A stretch of 6,231 nucleotides of DNA from the NCBI GenBank assembly GCA_946002045.1, contig CAMFYM010000079.1, positions 1 through 6,231 of the forward strand, read 5' to 3'. Made by a program: the position numbers and the translations under genes. This stretch comes from an uncultured Clostridia bacterium. GTDB lineage: Bacteria > Bacillota > Clostridia > Oscillospirales > Acutalibacteraceae. The notes beneath the pieces were generated by a model that worked only from the letters and a program-made list of their open reading frames with translations, was not told the DNA's origin and did not search any database. Below are positions 1 to 5,058 of the stretch, piece after piece (the first letter of the stretch is position 1; every line of letters starts with the position of its first letter).

Positions 1-43
1 ACCTAAGCCTTCGTCGGCAGCGTCAGATGTGTATAAGAGACAG
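1..43 (+). other. Unclipped Illumina Nextera i5 index and transposase adapter
   Basis: Bases 11-24 (TCGTCGGCAGCGTC) and 25-43 (AGATGTGTATAAGAGACAG, the 19-bp Tn5 mosaic end) together equal the Nextera read-1 transposase adapter exactly. The eight bases before it (3-10, CTAAGCCT) match the Nextera i5 index S508 as I remember it, and bases 1-2 (AC) fit the end of the P5 primer. This is library sequence left on the contig end, not a natural transposon end. Genomic sequence begins at about base 44. Confidence 0.98.
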
Positions 44-114
44 GTATTTACATATCCACATTATACCACATATTGTTGTTAATTTCATCATATTTTTTAA
101 AAAATATAAATTTG

Positions 115-143
115 TTGATTTAAAACATAGTATGTAGTAAAAT
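115..143 (+). promoter_or_regulatory. Putative sigma-A promoter of the 207-aa gene
   Basis: TTGATT (115-120, four of six to TTGACA) and TAAAAT (138-143, five of six to TATAAT) are separated by exactly 17 bp. Transcription would start near 150, about 24 nt before the ATG at 174. The DNA just upstream is very AT-rich and includes a perfect 16-bp palindrome TATTTTTTAAAAAATA at 91-106, which could be an UP-like element or the end of an upstream terminator. Nothing else is visible in 44-114. In DNA this AT-rich, chance matches are common. Confidence 0.45.
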
Positions 144-173
144 AATATTATAGATTAGTGGCGAGGTGTTACA

Positions 174-797
174 ATGGCACAAACTGTACCAATGATTATT
201 ACTAACAACAATATCATTGTTTTAGATAAGGAAAATGAGGAGTTCAAAACCTTTAATATGCCCTCATTAAATCCGTCACCGAATATTCCCTTTTATCACG
301 AATTTGCTGAAAAAATTGCTGAGGACCAGTATTATTTTAAGGAGTTTATGAAGGGGATATACGGCAAAAAGCTTAACAAATATATTCTTGCAATAATTGT
401 TCCTGATGACACAAGCCGTCTTGAGTCGATTTTTATTAACGAGTTTTTTGTTAATTCCGGTGCCTGCAAGGCAGTTGCACAAATGGCAATGGCGCCTGCC
501 TTATCTAAGGATGAGCAAAGGTATATTTCTGTTTCAAAATCCTCTCGTAATGTTATTCTTGAGTATGTCCGTAATAATGAAACCGTTGTTAAAAAGCTTT
601 ATGATATTCATACCTGTGACCCAAAGCAGGTTATGGCAGATGCAGAGGTTTTGCATATTGATATTGAATATAACGATGTGCCTGTTTTTGTTAATAATTT
701 TAATATGAATATGGACGAGTATTTTGAGATGGGCGAGATTATCAGCCCAAAAAGCTTTATGAAAAAAATATCAAAAATTGATGTTGAAAAATTATAA
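174..797 (+). CDS. Unnamed protein with a degenerate MreB/actin-like middle region
   Basis: I do not recognise this 207-residue protein as a named family. The ATG at 174 follows GAGGTG (163-168) at a 5-nt gap, so the start is secure. No signal peptide or membrane helix is evident. Residues 54-132 line up by eye with part of MreB: FKEFMKGIYG with the helix around 'MLkyFIkkv', ILAIIVPDDTSRLE (71-84) with 'viCVPsgvTeVE', NSGACKAVAQMAMAPAL (94-110) with 'qAGareVyLieEPmAAAiG', and YISVSKSSRNVILEYV (117-132) with the DIGGGTT phosphate-2 strand-turn-strand. The phosphate-2 residues are gone (SVSKSSR replaces DIGGGTT), and the N-terminus lacks the GIDLGTxNT phosphate-1 loop, so ATP hydrolysis is unlikely. 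Family MreB is about 330-350 residues; the C-terminal 75 residues here do not resemble it. It may be an actin-fold pseudo-ATPase in cell shape or division, or the likeness may be convergent. The gene looks intact, with a stop at 795-797 and a terminator-like hairpin after it. Confidence 0.85.
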   Translation: MAQTVPMIITNNNIIVLDKENEEFKTFNMPSLNPSPNIPFYHEFAEKIAEDQYYFKEFMKGIYGKKLNKYILAIIVPDDTSRLESIFINEFFVNSGACKAVAQMAMAPALSKDEQRYISVSKSSRNVILEYVRNNETVVKKLYDIHTCDPKQVMADAEVLHIDIEYNDVPVFVNNFNMNMDEYFEMGEIISPKSFMKKISKIDVEKL

Positions 798-807
798 ATA
801 AAAGTTG

Positions 808-843
808 TCACCCCTGTATAGAATATATAGGGGTGATTATTTT
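808..843 (+). terminator. Terminator-like hairpin overlapping the next gene's SD
   Basis: TCACCCCTGTATA (808-820) pairs with TATATAGGGGTGA (824-836) over 13 bp with a single G-U pair (816:828) and a GAA loop. The T-rich run TTATTTT (837-843) follows directly. It lies 11 nt after the stop of the 207-aa gene and has the form of an intrinsic terminator, though the T run is interrupted. Its 3' arm AGGGGTGA (829-836) is also the best Shine-Dalgarno sequence of the downstream small gene, so the folded form would hide that site. Confidence 0.65.
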
Positions 844-1018
844 GAAAAAGAAAGATAATAAAAAGCAAAAGAAAAATATGCCGATAATTGACTTAACATC
901 TTATATCAGTCCTGATATAGTTGATTTTGATGTGGACGGCAGCTACACAGGAGTGCCTGCTGAAACCTATTACTATGGACAGCTTGAGGAGCCGGTGCAG
1001 GACGCAGACGATTTATAA
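842..1018 (+). CDS. Small acidic-tailed protein, GSYTG / PVQDADDL type
   Basis: This is a 58-residue protein of unknown function, read from TTG at 842. The TTG is preferred because AGGGGTGA (829-836) sits 5 nt upstream. An in-frame GTG at 833 would give 61 residues but lies inside that site, and the ATG at 878 has no visible site. A short lysine-rich head (residues 2-11) is followed by an acidic, tyrosine-rich body. GSYTG (33-37) and the terminal PVQDADDL (51-58) resemble, from memory, motifs in small hypothetical proteins of gut Clostridia; I cannot confirm this. No signal peptide, membrane helix, cysteine or enzyme motif is present. The same-strand neighbour ends 44 nt upstream, with a hairpin between them, so co-transcription would need read-through. 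The stop codon (1016-1018) overlaps the first two bases of the inverted repeat that begins at 1017. Confidence 0.7.
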   Translation: MKKKDNKKQKKNMPIIDLTSYISPDIVDFDVDGSYTGVPAETYYYGQLEEPVQDADDL

Positions 1019-1087
1019 CCAAGCGTGCCAGACTGTCGATAAATGGGCTGAACCGTGCCTAAGTATGATATGGTTTTATCCTTTTTG

Positions 1088-1116
1088 TTGACGGACTACT
1101 TTTTGCTTTTTACAAA
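1088..1116 (+). promoter_or_regulatory. Promoter-like pair inside the inverted-repeat element
   Basis: TTGACG (1088-1093, five of six to TTGACA) and TACAAA (1111-1116, four of six to TATAAT) are 17 bp apart. A start near 1123 would give a transcript that meets the stem-loop at 1139-1173 almost at once, then the hairpin at 1211-1236 and the ORF at 1250. It is supported only by consensus match and spacing. Confidence 0.3.
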
Positions 1117-1138
1117 ATTTATACCAATCAGCATTATG

Positions 1139-1176
1139 AAAGGCGACTTGGACATCGAATCCAAGTCGCCTTTTGG
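1139..1176 (+). terminator. GC-rich stem-loop followed by T run
   Basis: AAAGGCGACTTGG (1139-1151) pairs perfectly with CCAAGTCGCCTTT (1161-1173) around a 9-nt loop, and A1152-T1160 can add a 14th pair. TTTT (1171-1174) ends the + strand arm, giving a credible intrinsic terminator for + strand transcripts from the two upstream genes. The stem is symmetric, and on the - strand the arm ends in TTT, so it may also help stop read-through from dnaJ. Confidence 0.55.
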
Positions 1177-1210
1177 CACTTTCCGTTTTTTGCTCGGGGG
1201 CAATCAGGGC

Positions 1211-1236
1211 TCCCAACAAACTTTAGTTTGTTGGGA
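1211..1236 (+). promoter_or_regulatory. Hairpin directly upstream of an SD and ATG
   Basis: TCCCAACAAACT (1211-1222) and AGTTTGTTGGGA (1225-1236) are perfect inverted repeats. In practice they form an 11-bp stem with a TTTA tetraloop. The next bases, AGAGGAG (1237-1243), are the Shine-Dalgarno sequence for the ATG at 1250. The hairpin leaves this site free, so it may protect the 5' end of a message or delimit a processed RNA rather than block translation. No T run follows, so it is not an intrinsic terminator. Confidence 0.45.
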
Positions 1237-1249
1237 AGAGGAGAAACAT

Positions 1250-1414
1250 ATGAAGCATATTTACAAAACTCTGTTTTGTTCTATGCGTAATATGTTTGGA
1301 CGATGTACAGCTCCCACTCGCAAGAAAACGAAATTCATCTCCATTTCTCGAAGTCTGCCAGCGTGTAGAAACCTGTATTTAAACTTTTTCTACACGCTGG
1401 CACGCTTGGTTTAA
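1250..1414 (+). CDS. 54-codon ORF, very basic and without acidic residues; doubtful gene
   Basis: This short ORF lies inside the inverted-repeat element. The ATG at 1250 follows AGAGGAG (1237-1243) at 6 nt, a good ribosome binding site; the frame stays open back to a GTG at 1055, but that start has no such site. The product has six Arg, five Lys, three Cys (10, 19, 39) and no Asp or Glu. It has no clear membrane helix or known motif. Its last third is read through the palindrome at 1356-1402, and its stop (1412-1414) falls just past the right inverted repeat, so this part of its sequence is dictated by repeat structure. It may be a real small basic peptide carried by the element, or a chance ORF in structured DNA. 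I recognise no family. Confidence 0.3.
   Translation: MKHIYKTLFCSMRNMFGRCTAPTRKKTKFISISRSLPACRNLYLNFFYTLARLV
1356..1402. repeat. Perfect 16-bp palindromic arms
   Basis: TGCCAGCGTGTAGAAA (1356-1371) and its exact reverse complement (1387-1402) flank a 15-nt AT-rich spacer. The right arm shares bases 1397-1402 (CTGGCA) with the outer inverted repeat. Either strand would fold into a strong stem-loop. No T run follows on either strand, so it is not a standard intrinsic terminator, but it could block 3' exonucleases on the convergent transcripts. Confidence 0.7.
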
Positions 1415-1429
1415 CAAAGCGTGCTTTGT
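1400..1429 (-). terminator. Overlapping palindromes after dnaJ; weak terminator candidate
   Basis: GCACGCTTGGTT (1400-1411) and AACAAAGCGTGC (1413-1424) form a 25-bp palindrome with one mismatch (1408:1416). ACAAAGC (1414-1420) and GCTTTGT (1423-1429) form a second, shorter one that shares bases with it. These are the first structures met by dnaJ transcription, 12 nt past its stop. Neither is followed by a run of T on the - strand, so termination here would be inefficient or would depend on the stems further along (1356-1402 and 1139-1173). Confidence 0.35.
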
Positions 1430-1440
1430 GTTATATCTTT

Positions 1441-2586
1441 CTATTTCTTTTTAAACTTATCAAAAAAGCCTTCCTTGCCCTTTGGAGAAACATAATCCTT
1501 GTCGAATTGCTTTAACAGCTCTCTCTGCTCGTCTGTAATATTTTTTGGAATATCCACCACAATTCTAACATGCTCATCGCCCTTACCGATAGAGTTAAGG
1601 CGCTGAATACCCTTGTTACCCTTAAGAGTGAATACCTCACCGGGTTGTGTGCCGGCAGGGATGTGTAATGTAACATCTCCCTCCAATGTAGGCACCTTGA
1701 TTTCTGCACCGAGAGTTGCCTGAACAATAGAAATGTGCCTGTCAACCCATACATCATAGCCGTCACGGTTAAAGTAAGGGTGCTTCTTTATGTTAACAAC
1801 AACCTTAAGGTCACCTGCAGGGCCACCGTTAACACCGTCGTTACCAAAGCCCCTTACACTGACAACCTGATTGTTGTCAATACCGGCAGGGATGTTGATG
1901 TCAACCTTTTTCCTTGCTCTAACCTTACCCTTACCGTTGCACTTTTGACAGGGGTTAGTAATGATTTTACCTGTTCCGGCACAGCGAGTACAGGTTCTTT
2001 GTGTGGTCATAACACCAAAGGGACTTCTTTGCTGAATATTGATAACGCCTCTGCCTTGACATTCGGGACAGGTAGTGGGGGATGAGCCCTTGGCTGCACC
2101 GGAGCCACCACACTCGCTACAGTCCATAACACGCATAACCTCTATGGTTTTTTTGCAGCCCTTTGCAGCCTCCTCAAAGGTTAGGCTGACAGATGATTGC
2201 AAATCACGACCACGCTGTGGAGCGTTAGGATTTCGCCCACCTCCACCAAAGCCACCACCAAAGAAGGAGGAGAAAATATCGCCTAAATCAATATCACCGT
2301 CAAAGCCGAAGCCACCATCAAAGCCTGCACCACCTTGACCTGCACCGTAGTTAGGGTCAACGCCTGCAAAGCCGAATTGGTCATACCTTGCCTTTTTCTG
2401 TGGGTCGGATAAAACCTCGTACGCCTCGTTACATTCCTTGAATTTAGCCTCTGCCTCAGCATTATCCGGATTTAAGTCAGGGTGATATTTTTTTGCTGTT
2501 TTTCTGTATGCTTTTTTTATTTCATCATCACTTGCGCCCTTGCTGACACCAAGGACCTCGTAATAATCTCTTTTGTTTTCAGGCAT
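1441..2586 (-). CDS. dnaJ: Chaperone protein DnaJ (Hsp40)
   Basis: Co-chaperone that delivers unfolded clients to DnaK and stimulates its ATPase in the cytoplasm. The 381 residues are full length for a type I DnaJ. In order: a J domain (about 5-70) with the HPD triad at 35-37, a Gly/Phe-rich region (about 72-118), four zinc motifs CSECGGSG (156), CPECQGRG (173), CTRCAGTG (199) and CQKCNGKG (213) holding two zinc ions, then the substrate-binding C-terminal domains (about 225-350) with GDLKVVVNIKKHPYFNRDG and GDEHVRIVVDIP. All catalytic and metal residues are present. The ATG at 2586 has only a GGGGG ribosome binding site 7 nt upstream, weaker than those of grpE and dnaK. It is the last gene of the heat-shock operon, 103 bp after dnaK, with a stem-loop in the gap that probably lowers its expression. 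No CIRCE lies in front of it, so it depends on the hrcA promoter or on an unseen internal one. Confidence 0.98.
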   Translation of the reverse strand: MPENKRDYYEVLGVSKGASDDEIKKAYRKTAKKYHPDLNPDNAEAEAKFKECNEAYEVLSDPQKKARYDQFGFAGVDPNYGAGQGGAGFDGGFGFDGDIDLGDIFSSFFGGGFGGGGRNPNAPQRGRDLQSSVSLTFEEAAKGCKKTIEVMRVMDCSECGGSGAAKGSSPTTCPECQGRGVINIQQRSPFGVMTTQRTCTRCAGTGKIITNPCQKCNGKGKVRARKKVDINIPAGIDNNQVVSVRGFGNDGVNGGPAGDLKVVVNIKKHPYFNRDGYDVWVDRHISIVQATLGAEIKVPTLEGDVTLHIPAGTQPGEVFTLKGNKGIQRLNSIGKGDEHVRIVVDIPKNITDEQRELLKQFDKDYVSPKGKEGFFDKFKKK

Positions 2587-2631
2587 TGAATTGCCCCCAA
2601 TCTAATAATTTGTAATACAATTATAAACCTG

Positions 2632-2673
2632 CAAAAGCACACACAACCTTGCTTTCAACTGTGTGTGCTTTTG
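2632..2673 (-). terminator. dnaK-dnaJ intergenic stem-loop, probable partial terminator
   Basis: CAAAAGCACACACA (2632-2645) and TGTGTGTGCTTTTG (2660-2673) form a perfect 14-bp stem with a 14-nt loop. In the transcribed (-) direction the 3' arm ends GCTTTTGC, so it carries a four-U tract within and after the stem, like a weak intrinsic terminator. Its place 16 nt after the dnaK stop suggests that most transcripts end or are processed here and fewer reach dnaJ, giving more DnaK than DnaJ. Confidence 0.6.
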
Positions 2674-2689
2674 GATTATATATTATTTT

Positions 2690-4531
2690 TTAGTTATCGT
2701 CAACCTCTGTGTAATCAGCATCTGTGTAGCCTGCGTCTGCGCCACCTGCTGCCTGAGTTGGATCAAAGCCTGCTGCATTTGGGTCTGCACCTGCAGCCTG
2801 CGCTGCCTGATAAAGCTTTTGTGAAACCTCATAGAATTTATTTTGTAAATCCTCCTGTGCACTCTTGATAGCATCAAGATTTTCACCCTTTAATGCTTCC
2901 TTAAGAGCCTCAGTCTTTGTTTCAAGGGCAGACTTGTCATCAGCAGAGAACTTGTCGCCTTCCTCTGAAAGGAGCTTTTCTGTCTGATATACCATCTGGT
3001 CAGCATTATTTCTAAGGTCGATTGCCTCTCTCTTTTTCTTATCCTCTTCTGCAAATTGCTCTGCTTCCTTAACAGCCTTGTCAATATCCTCCTTGCTCAT
3101 ATTTGATGATGCAGTGATAGAGATTTGCTGTTCCTTACCTGTACCTAAATCCTTTGCAGATACATGAACAATGCCGTTTGCGTCAATATCAAATGTTACC
3201 TCGATTTGAGGAACACCTCTTCTTGCAGGAAGAATACCGTCAAGGTGGAACATACCGAGAGTTTTGTTATCCTTTGCAAATTCTCTTTCACCCTGAAGAA
3301 CATGAACCTCAACTGATGTTTGATTGTCGGCAGCAGTAGAGAAGATTTGGCTTTTCTTTGTCGGGATAGTTGTGTTCCTCTCAATGATAACTGTGTTAAT
3401 ACCACCCATTGTTTCAATACCCAGTGAAAGTGGAGTTACATCAAGAAGAAGCAAGCCCTTTACATCGCCACCGAGTACACCACCCTGAAGAGCAGCACCC
3501 ATTGATACACACTCATCCGGATTAATTCCCTTGTATGGCTCCTTGCCACTGAACTTTTGAATAGCCTCCTGAACAGCAGGAATACGGGTTGAACCACCAA
3601 CAAGGAGTACCTTGTCAATATCGTTCATTGTAAGACCTGAGTCGCTCATTGCCTGGCGAACAGGACCCATTGTTGCTTCAACAAGGTCAGCTGTCATTTC
3701 GTTGAACTTTGCTCTTGTAAGTGTAAGCTCAAGATGCTTTGGACCTGTTGCATCTGCTGTGATAAACGGAAGAGAAATCTGTGCAGTTGTCATACCTGAA
3801 AGGTCAATCTTTGCCTTCTCGGCAGCCTCTTTAACTCTCTGCATTGCCATTTTGTCACCTGAAAGGTCAATTCCGTTGTCCTTTTTAAATTCAGCAACAA
3901 TCCAATCCATAACCTTCTTATCGAAGTCGTCACCACCGAGTCTGTTGTTACCGGCAGTAGCAAGAACCTCCTGAACACCGTCGCCCATTTCGATAATGGA
4001 CACATCAAAGGTACCACCACCAAGGTCATATACCATTACCTTTTGGTCGTCCTCCTTGTCAATGCCGAATGCAAGAGCAGCAGCAGTAGGCTCGTTGATA
4101 ATTCTCTTTACATCAAGACCGGCAATTTTACCTGCGTCCTTTGTAGCCTGACGCTGTGCGTCTGTGAAATATGCAGGAACAGTGATAACCGCCTCTGTTA
4201 CCTTTTCGCCAAGGTAAGCCTCTGCATCAGCCTTAAGCTTTTGAAGGATGATGGCTGAAATCTCCTGAGGAGTATATGCCTTGCCGTCAACTGTTACCTT
4301 GTAGTCAGAGCCCATATGTCTCTTGATAGATGCAATAGTTCTGTCAGGATTTGTGATAGCCTGACGCTTTGCAACATTACCTACCATTCTTTCTCCGTCC
4401 TTTGAAAAAGCAACTACCGACGGAGTTGTTCTTGCACCCTCAGCGTTTGTAATAACTACGGGTTCGCCACCCTCAATAACGCTGACGCAGCTGTTTGTTG
4501 TACCTAAATCAATACCAATAATCTTTGACAT
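2690..4531 (-). CDS. dnaK: Molecular chaperone DnaK (Hsp70)
   Basis: ATP-driven cytoplasmic chaperone that binds exposed hydrophobic segments of clients and cycles with DnaJ and GrpE. The 613 residues are full length. The nucleotide-binding domain (1 to about 355) shows the phosphate-1 loop GIDLGTTNSCVSV (6-18), YFTDAQRQATKDAG (121-134), phosphate-2 DLGGGTFDVSII (169-180) and the adenosine motif VLLVGGSTRIPAVQ (308-321). The linker and start of the substrate domain read GLLLLDVTPLSLGIETMGG (359-377). A helical lid (about 478-580) leads to a disordered Ala/Gly/Asp-rich tail ending EVDDN, close to the family's usual acidic EVxD tail. The short stretch after RHMGS (71-75) shows that the proteobacterial insertion is absent, as in Gram-positives. 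The linker residue before LLLL is Gly359, where E. coli has Asp. The start ATG follows AAGGAGG (4541-4547) at 9 nt, and grpE ends 20 bp upstream. Confidence 0.99.
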   Translation of the reverse strand: MSKIIGIDLGTTNSCVSVIEGGEPVVITNAEGARTTPSVVAFSKDGERMVGNVAKRQAITNPDRTIASIKRHMGSDYKVTVDGKAYTPQEISAIILQKLKADAEAYLGEKVTEAVITVPAYFTDAQRQATKDAGKIAGLDVKRIINEPTAAALAFGIDKEDDQKVMVYDLGGGTFDVSIIEMGDGVQEVLATAGNNRLGGDDFDKKVMDWIVAEFKKDNGIDLSGDKMAMQRVKEAAEKAKIDLSGMTTAQISLPFITADATGPKHLELTLTRAKFNEMTADLVEATMGPVRQAMSDSGLTMNDIDKVLLVGGSTRIPAVQEAIQKFSGKEPYKGINPDECVSMGAALQGGVLGGDVKGLLLLDVTPLSLGIETMGGINTVIIERNTTIPTKKSQIFSTAADNQTSVEVHVLQGEREFAKDNKTLGMFHLDGILPARRGVPQIEVTFDIDANGIVHVSAKDLGTGKEQQISITASSNMSKEDIDKAVKEAEQFAEEDKKKREAIDLRNNADQMVYQTEKLLSEEGDKFSADDKSALETKTEALKEALKGENLDAIKSAQEDLQNKFYEVSQKLYQAAQAAGADPNAAGFDPTQAAGGADAGYTDADYTEVDDN

Positions 4532-4551
4532 AATAATTGTCCTCCTTATAA

Positions 4552-5058
4552 TTAGTTAGCTGTTTTGACCATTGCAGGTCTAACAACCTTATCGTTTATT
4601 TTATAGCCCTTTTGGAAAACATCTGTAATTACATTTGCCTCTAAGCTGTCATCCTCAATATGCATTACTGCATTGTGGAAGTTGGGGTCAAACTGCTCAC
4701 CGACCTCTCCGTAGGCTGTAACACCAAGCTTTTCAAGTGAAGCCATAAGACCGTCATAGGTCATTTGAACTCCTTTTTTAAGTCCATCATAATCCTCCTG
4801 CTCGTTAGACAGGGCCCTTTCCATATTATCTATTGTAGAAAGAATTTCGCCTACTGCCTTTGCAATAGCAAAATTAAAGCTTTCACTTTTTTCTTTTTCG
4901 GAGCGCTTACGGAAATTTGCATATTCTGCAGTAACTCTTAACAGCTGCTCCTTTGTATCTGCAAGCTCCTTCTCAAGTGGATTTTCCTCTTGAGTGTCAT
5001 CCTGCTTAATTTCCTCTTTAACCTCTTCTTTTACTTCTTCAGCTTTCTTCTTGCTCAT
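4552..5058 (-). CDS. grpE: Nucleotide exchange factor GrpE
   Basis: A homodimer that opens the DnaK nucleotide-binding domain to release ADP and reset the chaperone cycle; in many species its helices also act as a thermosensor. The 168 residues fit the shorter end of the family. A charged Lys/Glu-rich head (2-30) precedes the long coiled-coil helix with LLRVTAEYANFRKRSEKEK (39-57), a four-helix dimer region (about 60-110) and the C-terminal beta domain that contacts DnaK, ending GYKINDKVVRPAMVKTAN (151-168), which matches the family signature 'GYklkdRvlRpAmVkV'. The start overlaps the hrcA stop as ATGA (5055-5058). Its AAGGAGGT ribosome binding site (5064-5071) lies in the final hrcA codons, so grpE translation is probably coupled to hrcA. 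No residue loss is evident. Confidence 0.97.
   Translation of the reverse strand: MSKKKAEEVKEEVKEEIKQDDTQEENPLEKELADTKEQLLRVTAEYANFRKRSEKEKSESFNFAIAKAVGEILSTIDNMERALSNEQEDYDGLKKGVQMTYDGLMASLEKLGVTAYGEVGEQFDPNFHNAVMHIEDDSLEANVITDVFQKGYKINDKVVRPAMVKTAN

Larger units (their letters stand above)
1017..1411. repeat. 395-bp inverted-repeat-bounded element, MITE-like candidate
   Basis: A perfect 15-bp inverted repeat bounds the interval: AACCAAGCGTGCCAG at 1017-1031 and its reverse complement at 1397-1411. A second, imperfect pair lies inside: CAGACTGTCGATAAATGG (1029-1046) against the reverse complement of 1341-1357, which differ by one gap and one substitution. TAACCAAGCGTGC (1016-1028) recurs in direct orientation, with one mismatch, at 1412-1424, just outside the right end, which could be a degenerate target duplication. 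No transposase is encoded. Inside lie a promoter-like pair, a terminator-like hairpin, further hairpins and a 54-codon ORF. The interval fills the gap between the convergent small gene and dnaJ. It could be a non-autonomous mobile element, a dispersed intergenic repeat, or a locally evolved structured 3' region. The repeats are seen; mobility is inferred. Confidence 0.5.

Noticed and set aside
25..43. Tn5-type mosaic end as evidence of a natural transposon
   Set aside because: It is embedded in the complete Nextera adapter with an index before it and sits at the contig end, so it is a library artefact.
608..868. 86-codon - strand ORF
   Set aside because: It overlaps the well-supported 207-aa gene and the hairpin at 808-836, has no usable ribosome binding site, and its hydrophobic Phe/Ile composition is what AT-rich antisense DNA gives.
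1055..1249. N-terminal extension of the 54-codon ORF back to GTG 1055
   Set aside because: The GTG has no upstream Shine-Dalgarno, and the frame runs through the promoter-like pair and two hairpins, whereas ATG 1250 has AGAGGAG at good spacing.
1356..1402. CRISPR-like repeat or attC-like recombination site
   Set aside because: There is one palindrome only, with no regularly spaced repeats, no cas or integrase gene, and no conserved attC core triplets that I can see.
2075..2338. Proline-rich + strand ORF opposite dnaJ
   Set aside because: It is the antisense of the Gly/Phe-rich region of DnaJ, where glycine codons read as proline on the other strand; it has no ribosome binding site of its own.
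2587..2689. Second CIRCE or separate heat-shock promoter for dnaJ
   Set aside because: No TTAGCACTC or GAGTGCTAA arm is present in the gap, and no well-spaced -35/-10 pair stands out on the - strand.
3612..3974. 120-codon + strand ORF opposite dnaK
   Set aside because: It lies wholly antisense to a fully conserved dnaK and has no recognisable motif; a codon-usage shadow.
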